From Sphingomonas sp. Leaf17 (lineage in GTDB: Bacteria > Pseudomonadota > Alphaproteobacteria > Sphingomonadales > Sphingomonadaceae), in contig NZ_LMKL01000001.1 of the NCBI RefSeq assembly GCF_001421505.1, forward strand, positions 496,001 through 560,000: a stretch of 64,000 nucleotides of DNA, written 5' to 3'. The notes under the pieces were generated by a model, which was given only the letters and a program-made list of their open reading frames with translations, was not told the origin of the DNA and searched no databases. Every line of letters starts with the position of its first letter. The stretch's first letter is position 1. A program made the translations under genes and the position numbers. Of this stretch, positions 16,705 to 25,899 are shown in pieces.

Positions 16705-18255
16705 ATGATTTTCGGACGCGTGAAGTCCCTAGACGCGATCCTGGCGGCGGCGGAGAAGAAGTCGCTCCACCGATCGCTCGGCGCATTCCAGCTGACCCTG
16801 TTCGGCATCGGATCGGTCATCGGCACCGGCATTTTCGTGCTGACCGCATCGGGCGCGCAAAAGGCCGGACCGGGCCTGATGCTCGCCTTCCTGATCGCGG
16901 GTGCGATCTGCATCGTCGCGGCACTCTGCTACGCCGAAATCGCGGCGATGATCCCGGTGGCGGGGTCGGCCTATACCTATACCTATTCGGTGATGGGCGA
17001 GCTGCTCGCCTGGACGGTCGGCTGGGCGCTGGTGCTTGAATATGCGGTCGCGGCGTCGGCCGTCGCGGTCGGGTGGTCGGGTTATTTCAGCGGGACGATC
17101 CTGAACCAGTTCTTCGGCATACAATTGCCGCCGTTCCTGGCGGGCGGACCGCTGGCGCTGGGCGGGATTGAAGGTGGCTTCATCAACCTGCCCGCCGTCG
17201 TCATCGCGCTGCTCGTCACCTGGTTGCTGATCGTCGGCACCAAGGAAAGCGCGCGCGTGAACGCGGTGCTGGTGCTCATCAAGGTTGTCGCGCTGACGAC
17301 CTTCATCGCGCTGACCGCCGGCAAGATCGACATGACCAAGTTCAACCCGTTCCTGCCGGCCGGCGTGTTCGGCGGGTTCGGCACCGGCGTCGGCGCGGTC
17401 GGTGCGGCGGCGACGATCTTCTTTGCCTATGTCGGCTTCGACGCGGTGTCGACCGCCGCCGAGGAAACCAAGAACCCGCAGAAGAACGTGCCAATCGGCC
17501 TGATCGGGTCGCTGCTGTTCTGCACCGTGTTCTACATCCTGGTCGCGGCTGGCGCGATCGGCACCATCGGCGGCCAGCCGATCATGGGGCCGGGCGGCAT
17601 CCCCTTCCCCGCCGGGTCGGCCGAACTGGCGAAACAGTGCATGCTGCCGCAATATGCCGATGCGCTGGTCTGCTCGAACGAGGCGCTCGCGCACGTCCTG
17701 CGCCAGATCGGCTTCGGGCCGGTCGGCAACATGCTGGGCATCGCCGCATTCGTCGCGCTGCCGTCGGTCATCCTCGTCCTGCTGTTCGGCCAGACACGCA
17801 TCTTCTTCGTGATGAGCCGTGACGGCCTGCTGCCCGAGGCGCTGAGCCGGGTGCATCCGAAGTACAACACGCCGCATATCGTTACCGCGATCACCGGCGC
17901 GGCCGTGGCGTTCGCCGCCGCGTTCCTGCCGGTCGGCCAGCTGGCGGACATCGCCAATGCCGGTACGCTCTATGCGTTCATGATGGTTGCGATCGCGGTC
18001 ATGCTGCTGCGCAAGACCGAACCGACCCGCAAGCGCGTGTTCAAGACACCGCTGATCTGGCTCGTCGCACCCGCGACGGTCGTCGGTTGCGTGTTCCTGT
18101 TCTTCAACCTGCCGGCGGCGGCAATGCTGGTGCTGCCGGTCTGGGGCGGCGTCGGCCTCGTGATCTACTTCGTCTATGGCTACAGCCGCAGCCATGTCGG
18201 CCGCGGGCTGGACGTGGTCGATCCGGTCGCCGAACTGGATGGTCCCGTTCACTGA
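16705..18255 (+). CDS. APC-family amino acid permease
   Basis: 516 aa, about 12 hydrophobic segments. The consensus TM1 region FGIGSVIGTGIFVLTA with the unwound Gly-rich motif, and FAYVGFDAVSTAAEETKNPQKNVPIG, place it with the cationic amino acid transporter-like (YfnA/CAT) branch. It would import an amino acid across the inner membrane; specificity is not evident. Start ATG 16705 is preferred because GGGGGGAAG lies 5-13 bases upstream; an earlier ATG at 16666 adds 13 residues. It is a single-gene unit followed by a paired repeat. Confidence 0.9.
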   Translation: MIFGRVKSLDAILAAAEKKSLHRSLGAFQLTLFGIGSVIGTGIFVLTASGAQKAGPGLMLAFLIAGAICIVAALCYAEIAAMIPVAGSAYTYTYSVMGELLAWTVGWALVLEYAVAASAVAVGWSGYFSGTILNQFFGIQLPPFLAGGPLALGGIEGGFINLPAVVIALLVTWLLIVGTKESARVNAVLVLIKVVALTTFIALTAGKIDMTKFNPFLPAGVFGGFGTGVGAVGAAATIFFAYVGFDAVSTAAEETKNPQKNVPIGLIGSLLFCTVFYILVAAGAIGTIGGQPIMGPGGIPFPAGSAELAKQCMLPQYADALVCSNEALAHVLRQIGFGPVGNMLGIAAFVALPSVILVLLFGQTRIFFVMSRDGLLPEALSRVHPKYNTPHIVTAITGAAVAFAAAFLPVGQLADIANAGTLYAFMMVAIAVMLLRKTEPTRKRVFKTPLIWLVAPATVVGCVFLFFNLPAAAMLVLPVWGGVGLVIYFVYGYSRSHVGRGLDVVDPVAELDGPVH

Positions 18256-18266
18256 TACCGGTCTTC

Positions 18267-18374
18267 TGTTCCCCGGCGAAGGCCGGGGTCCAGTTGCCGG
18301 GTTCCCGGTAACCGTGGGCTGAACCCTCCGACACGCGCTAGCCCAACTGGGCCCCGGCCTTCGCCGGGGGACGG
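18267..18374. repeat. Paired inverted repeat element, copy 2 (GGCGAAGGCC family)
   Basis: CCCCGGCGAAGGCCGGGG followed by TCCAGTTG (18271-18295) and its inverted partner ending CCTTCGCCGGGGG (18342-18372), about 46 bp apart. Unit sequence, orientation and spacing match the element at 5259-5365, which makes a mobile or replicated palindromic pair likely. It lies at the junction between convergent genes. Confidence 0.85.
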
Positions 18375-18380
18375 AGGCAC

Positions 18381-18419
18381 AAAAAAAGGGCCGCCGGGAT
18401 TATCTCCCGGCGGCCCTTT
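18381..18419 (-). terminator. Rho-independent terminator of the PfkB gene
   Basis: A 12-bp stem GGGCCGCCGGGA/TCCCGGCGGCCC (18388-18399 with 18405-18416) has seven A residues on its left on the plus strand, which read as a T-run on the minus strand just after the PfkB stop. Three T residues on the other side give weak function for the permease as well. Confidence 0.88.
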
Positions 18420-18440
18420 CTGCGTCTGTGGTCGAACGCT

Positions 18441-19439
18441 TCAGCCCAGCTTGGCGGCGGCCAGCGCCTTCATGTCGACCACCGGACGCGCGCCGACATG
18501 GCTGATGATCTCGGCTGCACACACGGCACCAAGCTTCAGCGACTGCTCCAGCGCATGGCCCTGCGCCTGGCCGTGCAGGAACCCTGCGGCAAACAGGTCG
18601 CCGGCACCCGTCGTGTCGACGACGCGGTCGATCGGCTCGGCCGGCACTTGGGCGCGCGTGCCGTTCTGGACCGCGCAGGCCCCGTGTTCGCCGCGCGTGA
18701 CGACCAGCGTCGGCACCTGGGCTGAAACCTTCGCCACCGCCGCCTCGAAATCATCGGTTTCAGCGAGCGCCGCCAGTTCGCTTTCATTGGCGAACAGGAT
18801 GTCGATCAGCCCGTCGGCGATCAGCGTGCGGAAATCACCGCCATGACGCGCAATGCAGAACACGTCGGACAGGGTGAAAGCGACCTTGCGCCCGGCCCCG
18901 CGCGCGCAGTCGATCGCCGCGCGCATCGCCGCACGCGGCTCCTTCGGATCCCAGAGATAGCCCTCCAGATACAGGATGGCGGAATCGGCGATCATCGCGG
19001 TGTCGATCGCGGCGGCGGGCAGGAACTGGCCCGCGCCAAGAAACGTGTTCATCGTCCGCTGGCCATCCGGCGTCACGAAGATCAGGCAGCGGCCGGTGGT
19101 CGGATCGCCCGCGCGGACGGCGGTGTTGAACTCGATGCCGATGCTGCGGACGTCGTGCGCGAACACCTGACCCAGCTGGTCGTCGGCGACCTGGCCGATG
19201 AAGCCGCACTTGCCGCCGAGCGCCGCGATGCCGGCGACGGTGTTGGCCGCCGATCCGCCCGAGACTTCGCGCCCCGGACCCATTTTGGCATAGAGCGCAT
19301 CGGCCTCTTCCGTAGAGAACATCAGCTGCATCGAGCCCTTCGCGACGCCGATCTCGGCGATGAAGGCGTCGTCGCAGGTGCTGAGGATGTCGACGATGGC
19401 ATTGCCGATCGCAACGACGTCATAGGTGGGTGTGGTCAA
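18441..19439 (-). CDS. PfkB-family carbohydrate kinase, adenosine kinase-like
   Basis: 332 aa, full-length ribokinase fold. It has the N-terminal GNAIVDIL, the GGSAANTVAGIAALGGK substrate loop, and the C-terminal anion-hole/catalytic motif DTTGAGDLFAAGFL with the base Asp. Members with this N-terminus are generally annotated as adenosine kinases, producing AMP from adenosine and ATP. A sugar kinase role is possible. It is transcribed alone, with a clear terminator at 18381-18419, and is divergent from the EI24 gene. Confidence 0.87.
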   Translation of the reverse strand: MTTPTYDVVAIGNAIVDILSTCDDAFIAEIGVAKGSMQLMFSTEEADALYAKMGPGREVSGGSAANTVAGIAALGGKCGFIGQVADDQLGQVFAHDVRSIGIEFNTAVRAGDPTTGRCLIFVTPDGQRTMNTFLGAGQFLPAAAIDTAMIADSAILYLEGYLWDPKEPRAAMRAAIDCARGAGRKVAFTLSDVFCIARHGGDFRTLIADGLIDILFANESELAALAETDDFEAAVAKVSAQVPTLVVTRGEHGACAVQNGTRAQVPAEPIDRVVDTTGAGDLFAAGFLHGQAQGHALEQSLKLGAVCAAEIISHVGARPVVDMKALAAAKLG

Positions 19440-19551
19440 GGGGATACGCGCCTTTCAGGCCGGAAACGGATGGCCCGGGCGATACCCAGCCGCATGACGC
19501 TGCGCAACCGGCGCGTTGACGCACGCCACCACCCGCGCCATCGCGTGCGCC

Positions 19552-20241
19552 ATGATCCACGCGCTTACCCTGTCGCTGGCCCAGATGGGCGACCGCAAGA
19601 TCCTGGCCGTGCTGGCGAAGTCGCTGAGCGTGACGCTGGTGCTGTTCGTGATCGCGGGGGCCGGCGTCTGGTGGGGGACCGAGGCGCTGCTGGACCAGTG
19701 GCTGGGCGCGAGCGCGGGCGGCGTCGCGACGCTGATCGCGCTGTTCGTCACCGTCATGGCGCTGTGGCTGCTGTTCCGCGCGGTCGCGATCGGCGTGGTC
19801 GGGATCTTCGCCGACGACGTGGTCGAGGCGGTGGAGGCAAAGCATTATCCCGCCGCGCTGAAGACCGCGAAACCCGTGTCGCTGGGCAAGGCGGCGGCGA
19901 TGGGCCTGCGGTCGGGCGGCCGGGTGGTGATCGTCAACCTGCTGCTGCTGCCGGTCTATATCACGCTGCTCGTGACCGGCGTCGGCACCGCGATCCTGTT
20001 CATCGTCGTCAATGGCTGGTTGCTGGGCCGCGACCTGGGCGACATGGTCGCGGTGCGACACATGGATGCAGCGGCGATGCGGGGCTGGCGCAAGGCGACC
20101 GATGGTTCCCGCTTCCTGCTGGGGCTTGCGGTGGCGGTGCTGTTCGTGGTTCCGGTCGCCAACATCCTTGCGCCGGTACTGGGCGCGGCGATGGCGACCC
20201 ATCTGTTCCACACCCGATTGCTGCGTAAGGGGCAACCATGA
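19552..20241 (+). CDS. EI24/CysZ-like membrane protein
   Basis: About 229 aa from ATG 19552, with roughly five hydrophobic segments and the EI24-type pattern (IFADDVVEAVEAKHYP between segments two and three). The related CysZ of enterobacteria is a sulfate permease, but most EI24 proteins in alphaproteobacteria are uncharacterised. An upstream start at 19516 adds 12 residues. The gene overlaps the following lipoprotein gene by four bases (ATGA), so the two are translationally coupled. Confidence 0.8.
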   Translation: MIHALTLSLAQMGDRKILAVLAKSLSVTLVLFVIAGAGVWWGTEALLDQWLGASAGGVATLIALFVTVMALWLLFRAVAIGVVGIFADDVVEAVEAKHYPAALKTAKPVSLGKAAAMGLRSGGRVVIVNLLLLPVYITLLVTGVGTAILFIVVNGWLLGRDLGDMVAVRHMDAAAMRGWRKATDGSRFLLGLAVAVLFVVPVANILAPVLGAAMATHLFHTRLLRKGQP

Positions 20242-20618
20242 CCCGCAACTGTGTCCGCCACCTGACGATGCTGGCCTTGGCCGGCGGGGTATCCGCCTGC
20301 GCCGCACCCGCGACCAGGGGGCCGACCCTCTCCCGGCCGGTCGCCGTTCCGTACACCAATGTCGGGCTGGAGCGGGTGGTGGGACAGGACGCCGCCGGCC
20401 TCGTCCGCCTGTTCGGCCAGCCCGATGCCGACATTCGCGAAGGGGCCGCGCGCAAGCTGCAGTTCGAAAGCGGGATCTGCGTGCTGGACGTCTATCTGTA
20501 TCCCAAGGGATCGGACGCGTCCAAGGTCACCTATGTCGACGCGCGCGAGCCGGATGGCAGCAGCATCGACCGGGCCAGCTGCGTCGCGGCGCTGGTTCGG
20601 CGCGAGGGCGGGAAATAG
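20238..20618 (+). CDS. Small predicted lipoprotein
   Basis: 126 aa. The signal peptide is MTRNCVRHLTMLALAGGVSAC with a lipobox-like GVSAC; Cys21 would be lipidated. The mature part contains a SmpA/BamE-like pattern (GLVRLFGQPDADIREGAARKLQF, then CVLDVYLYP), suggesting a small alpha/beta fold attached to a membrane. Two further cysteines (about 87 and 113) could form a disulfide. Function unknown. Coupling to the EI24 gene suggests a common envelope role. Confidence 0.72.
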   Translation: MTRNCVRHLTMLALAGGVSACAAPATRGPTLSRPVAVPYTNVGLERVVGQDAAGLVRLFGQPDADIREGAARKLQFESGICVLDVYLYPKGSDASKVTYVDAREPDGSSIDRASCVAALVRREGGK

Positions 20619-20631
20619 GCCTGGGGGCGGA

Positions 20632-21168
20632 TCAGCCAACCCGCTCCAGCCTGGCCGCATAGTCCGCGGCGCGCGCGACATAGCCCGCCGCTGCCGCCCG
20701 CAGGCCGGCGACCGCCGCATCGTCCAGCGTGCGGACCGCGCGGGCGGGTGATCCGACGATCAGGCTGCGCGGCGGGAAGACCTTCCCTTCGGTCACCAGC
20801 GCGCCCGCGCCGACGAGCGACTCCGCGCCGATGACCGCACGGTTCAGGATCGTCGCGCCCATGCCGACCAGCACGGTGTCGCCGATGGTGCAGCCGTGCA
20901 GGATGGCGTGATGGCCGATCGTGCAGCCCGCGCCCACGGTCAGCGGCGCGCCCGGGTCGGAATGGAGCATCGCGCCTTCCTGAATATTGGTCGCGGCGCC
21001 GACGATGATCGGCGTATTGTCCGCGCGGATCACCGCCCTGAACCAGACGCTGGCCCCCTGCCCCAGCCGCACGTCGCCGATCACGTCCGCCGACGGCGCG
21101 ATCCACGCCGATCCGTCATCCGGCAGCGTCGGCGCAGTCCCGGCGATCCTGTACAGCGGCATGGCCAT
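20632..21168 (-). CDS. Gamma-carbonic anhydrase-like left-handed beta-helix protein
   Basis: 178 aa. Hexapeptide repeats run from about residue 24 to 145 (for example [29 protein letters not shown]). The metal-ligand histidines are at 69 (AMLHSD), 86 or 87 (GHH) and 91 (LHGC), as in gamma-class carbonic anhydrases and YrdA. Zinc binding is therefore likely; CO2 hydration activity is not assured in this branch. The 5' end lies inside the 3' end of glcB (53-bp overlap); an AAGGAAAAGG ribosome site precedes two candidate ATGs at 21168 and 21162. The overlap suggests co-transcription from the glcB promoter. Confidence 0.88.
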   Translation of the reverse strand: MAMPLYRIAGTAPTLPDDGSAWIAPSADVIGDVRLGQGASVWFRAVIRADNTPIIVGAATNIQEGAMLHSDPGAPLTVGAGCTIGHHAILHGCTIGDTVLVGMGATILNRAVIGAESLVGAGALVTEGKVFPPRSLIVGSPARAVRTLDDAAVAGLRAAAAGYVARAADYAARLERVG

Positions 21169-23266
21169 CCTTTTCCTTCACCCAGGCCCGGAACCGGTGG
21201 AGCAGCGGTTCGGTATAGCCGCTCGGCTGGTCCAGCCCCTCGAACACCAACGCGCGGGCGGCCTGAAAAGCAAGGCTGTCGTGCTCGCGGCCCGCCATCG
21301 GCCGGTACAGCGGGTCGCCCGCATTCTGCGCATCGACCGTGGCCGCCATCCGCGACAATGCGGCGTCGACGTCCGCCGCCGTGCAGATGCCGTGGAGCAG
21401 CCAGTTGGCCATGTGCTGCGACGAAATCCGCAAGGTCGCGCGGTCCTCCATCAACCCGACGTCGTGAATGTCGGGCACCTTGGAGCATCCCACCCCCTGA
21501 TCGACCCAGCGCACGACGTAACCAAGGATCCCTTGGGCATTGTTGTCCAGTTCCTCGCGCACCTCCTGCGCCGACCAGTCATGACCGTACGCGACCGGAA
21601 TGGTCAGCAGCCGGTCGAGCGACGCGACCGGTTCGCCGGCGCGTTCGGCCCGGCGAGCGAAGACATCGACATCGTGATAGTGGGTGGCGTGCAGCGTCGC
21701 GGCGGTGGGGCTTGGCACCCAGGCGGTGTTGGCCCCGGTCTGCGGATGGCCGATCTTCTGCGCCATCATGTCGGCCATCCGGTCGGGTGCGGCCCACATG
21801 CCCTTGCCGATCTGCGCCTTGCCCGACAGGCCGCAGGCAAGGCCGATCTGGACGTTGCGGTCCTCATAGGCCGCGATCCAGTCGCTGGCCTTCATGGCCC
21901 CTTTGCGGATCATCGGCCCGGCGCGCATCGCGGTGTGCATCTCGTCGCCGGTGCGGTCGAGGAAGCCGGTGTTGATGAACACGATCCGGTCGCGCACCGC
22001 ATGGATACAGGCGGCCAGATTGGCCGACGTCCGGCGTTCCTCGTCCATCACGCCGACCTTGATCGTGTGGCGGTCCAACCTGAGCAGATCCTCGACCGCG
22101 TCAAACAGGCGATTGGTGAAAGCGGCCTCGTCGGCCCCGTGCATCTTGGGCTTCACGATGTAGATCGAGCCGGCGCGGCTGTTGGTGAACCGGCCCTGCC
22201 GTTTCAGGTCGTGGACGCCGATCAGCGCGGTCACGATGGCGTCGAGGATGCCTTCGGGGGCCTCGCCGCCATCGGGCAGCCGCACGGCAGGCGTGGTCAT
22301 CAGGTGACCGACATTGCGGACGAACAGCAGCGAGCGGCCGGGCAGCGTCAGGGCGGTTCCGTCGGGGGCGGTGTAGGCCCGGTCCTCGGCCATCGTGCGG
22401 GTCAGCGTCCGCCCGCCCTTGGCGAAGCTGGCGGTCAGGTCGCCCCTCATCAGGCCAAGCCAGTTGGTGTAGGCCGCGACCTTGTCGCCTGCGTCGACGG
22501 CGGCAATCGAATCCTCCAGATCGACGATGGTGGTCAGCGCGGATTCGAGCAGAACGTCGGCGATGCCGGCCGGGTCGGTCGCGCCGATCGGGTGGCTGCG
22601 ATCCACGACGACCTCGATATGCAGGCCGTTGTGCCGGAACAGCCAGGTGTCGCCATTGCGGCCGGCCAGCTGCTTGGGATCGGCCAGCGTCGGGGCGTCA
22701 CCCGCAAAGTCGCTCCACGATCCTGTCGCCAGCGGCACCGCGCGGTCGAGGAACGCCTTCCCCCAGGCGATGACCTGTGCGCCCCACTCCTGGTCATAGC
22801 CCTTGCCCGTCGTGGTGCCGGGGATGACGTCGGTGCCGTAGAGCGCGTCGTACAGGCTGCCCCAGCGCGCATTGGCGGCGTTCAGCAGGAAGCGCGCGTT
22901 GAGGACCGGCACGACCAGTTGCGGACCGGCAAGCGTTGCGACCTCGGCATCGACGTTTGCGGTGGTGATCGTGAAGGGCGCGGAATCGGGGACGAGATAG
23001 CCGATCTCGCGCAGGAACGCCTGATAGGCGGGCTGGTCGATGGGCTGACCGGCATGGTCGGTGTGCCACGCGTCGATCCGCGCCTGCATCGTGTCGCGCA
23101 CGGCGAGCAGCGCGCGGTTGTCGGGGGCAAAGGTCGCGAAGATCCGCGCGGTGCCGGACCAGAAGACGTCGGGCGCGATGCCGGTGCCGGGCAGCGCCTG
23201 GGTTTCAATGAAGTCGGCCAGTTCGCTGGCGACCTGTAGCCCGGCCTTTTCAACCATTGCACTCAT
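21116..23266 (-). CDS. glcB: Malate synthase G
   Basis: 716 aa, close to the 723 aa of the E. coli enzyme. Recognised by [35 protein letters not shown], and the N-terminal [15 protein letters not shown] stretches; these contain the acetyl-CoA and glyoxylate-Mg site residues. It condenses glyoxylate with acetyl-CoA to malate in the cytoplasm, for growth on C2 compounds or glycolate. ATG 23266 has an AGGAGA ribosome site; a longer frame to 23359 crosses the promoter region and was rejected. The divergent LysR gene is 143 bp away and is a candidate regulator. Isocitrate lyase is not in the window. Confidence 0.95.
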   Translation of the reverse strand: MSAMVEKAGLQVASELADFIETQALPGTGIAPDVFWSGTARIFATFAPDNRALLAVRDTMQARIDAWHTDHAGQPIDQPAYQAFLREIGYLVPDSAPFTITTANVDAEVATLAGPQLVVPVLNARFLLNAANARWGSLYDALYGTDVIPGTTTGKGYDQEWGAQVIAWGKAFLDRAVPLATGSWSDFAGDAPTLADPKQLAGRNGDTWLFRHNGLHIEVVVDRSHPIGATDPAGIADVLLESALTTIVDLEDSIAAVDAGDKVAAYTNWLGLMRGDLTASFAKGGRTLTRTMAEDRAYTAPDGTALTLPGRSLLFVRNVGHLMTTPAVRLPDGGEAPEGILDAIVTALIGVHDLKRQGRFTNSRAGSIYIVKPKMHGADEAAFTNRLFDAVEDLLRLDRHTIKVGVMDEERRTSANLAACIHAVRDRIVFINTGFLDRTGDEMHTAMRAGPMIRKGAMKASDWIAAYEDRNVQIGLACGLSGKAQIGKGMWAAPDRMADMMAQKIGHPQTGANTAWVPSPTAATLHATHYHDVDVFARRAERAGEPVASLDRLLTIPVAYGHDWSAQEVREELDNNAQGILGYVVRWVDQGVGCSKVPDIHDVGLMEDRATLRISSQHMANWLLHGICTAADVDAALSRMAATVDAQNAGDPLYRPMAGREHDSLAFQAARALVFEGLDQPSGYTEPLLHRFRAWVKEKDGHAAVQDRRDCADAAG

Positions 23267-23409
23267 TCTCGGTCTCCTATGCGCGCACATCAATCCGTTC
23301 GTTTCGAGCGGAAAGGGGGGCGGTCCCCCATCATAAAACCACACTACCCCCCTCACCAATCGGTCGGTAGAGGATAAGAACTACAGACAGTCGATCGCGA
23401 TAGGAACAG

Positions 23410-24294
23410 ATGATGGATCCCGACAGCGCACTCTTTGTCGACGTGGTGACCGCCGGCAGCCTGAGCGCCGCCGCCCGCGCCCGCGGGATTTCGCCGGCGA
23501 TGGTGTCGAAGCGGATCGCCCGGCTGGAAGCGCGGCTGGGCGTGCGGTTGCTGCACCGGACGACGCGCCGGCTGGAGCCGACCGCGCGCGGCGAGCGGTT
23601 TCATGCCGACATGGTGCAGGTGCTGGCGGCGATCCGCGCGGCGGAGGCGCGGGTGGCCGATGGCCGGGATGCGCCGTCCGGGCCGTTGCGGATCAGTGCG
23701 CCGACATCGTTCGGACGACTGCACGTCGCGCCGCATCTGGCCGCGTTTCTCGATGCGTATCCGGGCATCGCGCTGGAGCTGAACCTGTCGGACGGGTTCG
23801 CCGACCTGATCGGCGAGGGTATCGACCTGGCGATCCGCATCGCGCCACGCGTCGAGCCAGCGCTGGTCGCGCACCGGCTGGCCGACAGCCGGCGGATCCT
23901 GTGCGCGGCGCCGGCGTATCTGGCCGCGCGGGGCGTGCCGGTCGATGCCGATGCGCTGGCGGATCACCGGCTGCTGGCCGCGACCGGGCAGATGCCGTGG
24001 CGGCTGGCGGACGGGATCACGATCGACCGGGCGTCGCATGTCCGCACCAATTCCAGCGAAGTGGTGCGCGAACTGGCCATTGCCGGGGTCGGCATCGCGC
24101 TGCGGTCGCTGTGGGATGTCAGCGCCGATCTGGCGGCCGGGCGACTGGTCCGCGTGTTGCCGGCGATCGAGGGGTCGGCCGACGTCGGCATCTATGCGGT
24201 GCATCCGCGCGGGAGTCCCGTGCCCGCCGGCGTGACCGCGCTGCTCGACTATCTGCGCGCGCTGTGGTCGCCGGCTCCGTCGTGGGAGTCCTGA
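23410..24294 (+). CDS. LysR-family transcriptional regulator
   Basis: 294 aa. The N-terminal winged HTH (about residues 4-62) reads SLSAAARARGISPAMVSKRIARLEARLGVRLLHRTTR. The C-terminal periplasmic-binding-like effector domain begins near residue 88 with GPLRISAPTSFGRLHVAPHL. This subfamily (AaeR/DsdC-like branch) includes many local activators. Its divergence from glcB makes malate synthase or glycolate/glyoxylate metabolism a plausible target; that is inference. The 143-bp gap contains one repeat arm (23295-23310). Its 3' end overlaps the MarR gene by 46 bp on the other strand. Confidence 0.88.
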   Translation: MMDPDSALFVDVVTAGSLSAAARARGISPAMVSKRIARLEARLGVRLLHRTTRRLEPTARGERFHADMVQVLAAIRAAEARVADGRDAPSGPLRISAPTSFGRLHVAPHLAAFLDAYPGIALELNLSDGFADLIGEGIDLAIRIAPRVEPALVAHRLADSRRILCAAPAYLAARGVPVDADALADHRLLAATGQMPWRLADGITIDRASHVRTNSSEVVRELAIAGVGIALRSLWDVSADLAAGRLVRVLPAIEGSADVGIYAVHPRGSPVPAGVTALLDYLRALWSPAPSWES

Positions 24295-24755
24295 TCGCCG
24301 GAGGCATTATCCAGCGCCAGCACCTCGGTGTCGATCCGGCGCAGCATCGCGACGAAGCCGGCAAGTTCGTCCGGACTGAACGCCGTGAAGATCCGGCGTT
24401 CCAGATCGAGCGCCTTGGGCGCGACCGCGCTGTAGAGGGTCCGGCCCGCGTCGCTCAGCACCAGCAGATGCGAGCGCCGATCCGACGCGCTGGCCTGTCG
24501 TTCCAGCAATCCGCGGTCGACCAGCGCGGCGGCGGCGCGGCTGACCGTCACCTTGTCCATGCGGGTGCGCTGCCCGATCGCGTTCTGGGTGATGCCGCCG
24601 GTTTCCGCGACCACCGTGACCAGCCGCCATTCGGGAATCGTCAGCCCGAACAGCGCCGCATAGGCCCGCGCGATCGAGTCGCTGACGAGGTTGGAGGTGT
24701 AGGACAGCCGGAAGGGCAGGAAGTCGTCGAGGATCAGGCGGGTGGTCACCGGCAC
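24249..24755 (-). CDS. MarR-family transcriptional regulator
   Basis: 168 aa. The winged HTH has the recognition region ITQNAIGQRTRMDKVTVSRAAAALVDRGLLER and the wing ASDRRSHLLVLSDAG, both diagnostic for MarR. The start is GTG at 24755 (or GTG at 24749); an ATG at 24757 is out of frame. No strong ribosome site is seen. The C-terminal 20 residues are His/Asp/Ala-rich and unconserved in look; they lie over the LysR stop codon, so a late drift of this end is likely. It diverges from the hydroxyphenylpyruvate dioxygenase gene, and two palindromes between them are its probable operators. Confidence 0.88.
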   Translation of the reverse strand: MPVTTRLILDDFLPFRLSYTSNLVSDSIARAYAALFGLTIPEWRLVTVVAETGGITQNAIGQRTRMDKVTVSRAAAALVDRGLLERQASASDRRSHLLVLSDAGRTLYSAVAPKALDLERRIFTAFSPDELAGFVAMLRRIDTEVLALDNASGDQDSHDGAGDHSARR

Positions 24756-24775
24756 ATGGTATCAATTGACACCAT
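24756..24775. promoter_or_regulatory. Probable MarR operator O1
   Basis: ATGGT-A-TCAATTGA-C-ACCAT is a 20-bp palindrome with one mismatched pair, immediately upstream of the MarR start codon. Size and symmetry fit MarR-family sites, and binding here would block the regulator's own translation start region. Confidence 0.7.
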
Positions 24776-24792
24776 CTCCGCAAGCGCACAAA

Positions 24793-24812
24793 CTGGTTTC
24801 ATTAGATACCAT
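24793..24812. promoter_or_regulatory. Probable MarR operator O2
   Basis: CTGGTTTCATTAGATACCAT resembles O1, with its right half (GATACCAT) identical to O1's strand-swapped half. It lies 37 bp centre-to-centre from O1 and 17 bp ahead of the hppD start, suitable for repressing that gene. Confidence 0.6.
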
Positions 24813-24828
24813 AAGAAGGTGCCGCCCC

Positions 24829-25899
24829 GTGACTCAACCCATGACCCAGTCCGACAATCCGCTTGGCCTCGACGGTTTCGAGTTCTGCGAGTTCACCTCG
24901 CCCGATCCCGACACGCTGGCCGCGCAGTTCGAGCAGCTGGGGTTCGTGGTGTCGCATCGCCACCCAAGCAAGGACGTGGTGCGCTACAAGCAGGGGCGGA
25001 TCAATCTGCTGCTCAACCGCGAGGCGACCGGGCAGGCCGCCGATTTCCGCGCCGCGCACGGGCCATCGGCCAGCGGCATGGCGTTCCGGGTGGCCGATGC
25101 GAAGGCGGCATATGACCACGCCATTGCCGAGGGTGCGAATCCGGTCGACGTTGCCGCGGGGACGCTGGGCGAAGGATCCTATGCGATCGAGGGGATCGGC
25201 GGGTCGTATCTGTACCTCGTCGACGCCGCGACCGGGCTGTACGACCGCTGGACCGAAGTCCCCGGCTGGCAGGAGGCGGAGGCGGTCAATACCGTCGGCC
25301 TCGACCTGCTCGATCACCTGACCCACAATGTCCGTCGCGGCGAGATGCGGACATGGTCCAGCTTCTACGGCAAGCTGTTCGGTTTTCAGGAACAGAAATA
25401 TTTCGACATCAAGGGCAAGGCGACCGGCCTGTTCAGCCAGGCGATGATCGCGCCCGACAAGGCGATCCGCATTCCCCTGAACGAAAGCCAGGACGACAAG
25501 AGCCAGATCGAGGAGTTCATCCGCGAGTACAAGGGCGAGGGCATCCAGCACCTCGCGCTGACCACCCCGGATATTTTCGACACGGTGGAGAAGCTGCGCG
25601 CGCGCGGCGTGAAGCTGCAGGACACGATCGAGACCTATTACGAACTGGTCGACAAGCGGGTGCCGGGGCATGGCGAGGATCTGGAGCGGCTGCGCAAGAA
25701 CCGGATCCTGATCGACGGCAATGTCGGCGAGGAGGGCCTGTTGCTCCAGATCTTTACCGAGACGATGGTCGGACCGATCTTCTTCGAGATCATCCAGCGT
25801 AAAGGGAATGAGGGGTTCGGCAACGGCAACTTCCAGGCGTTGTTTGAAAGCATCGAGCTGGATCAGATCCGGCGCGGGGTGATTATGGTCGACGCGTAA
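24829..25899 (+). CDS. hppD: 4-hydroxyphenylpyruvate dioxygenase
   Basis: 356 aa. Two vicinal-oxygen-chelate domains; the Fe(II) ligands are His163 (LLDHLTHNV), His241 (GIQHLAL) and Glu320 (IFFEIIQRKG), at nearly the same positions as in the Pseudomonas enzyme. The Gln/Asn and Phe residues of the active-site tail (NGNFQALFESIELDQ) are intact. It converts 4-hydroxyphenylpyruvate to homogentisate in tyrosine breakdown. Start: GTG 24829 with AAGAAGG nine bases upstream; ATG 24841 is the alternative. hmgA follows. The stop codon sits in the loop of a strong hairpin. Confidence 0.95.
   Translation: MTQPMTQSDNPLGLDGFEFCEFTSPDPDTLAAQFEQLGFVVSHRHPSKDVVRYKQGRINLLLNREATGQAADFRAAHGPSASGMAFRVADAKAAYDHAIAEGANPVDVAAGTLGEGSYAIEGIGGSYLYLVDAATGLYDRWTEVPGWQEAEAVNTVGLDLLDHLTHNVRRGEMRTWSSFYGKLFGFQEQKYFDIKGKATGLFSQAMIAPDKAIRIPLNESQDDKSQIEEFIREYKGEGIQHLALTTPDIFDTVEKLRARGVKLQDTIETYYELVDKRVPGHGEDLERLRKNRILIDGNVGEEGLLLQIFTETMVGPIFFEIIQRKGNEGFGNGNFQALFESIELDQIRRGVIMVDA

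Noticed and set aside
20987..23239. 750-codon plus-strand frame
   Set aside because: Antisense shadow of malate synthase G.
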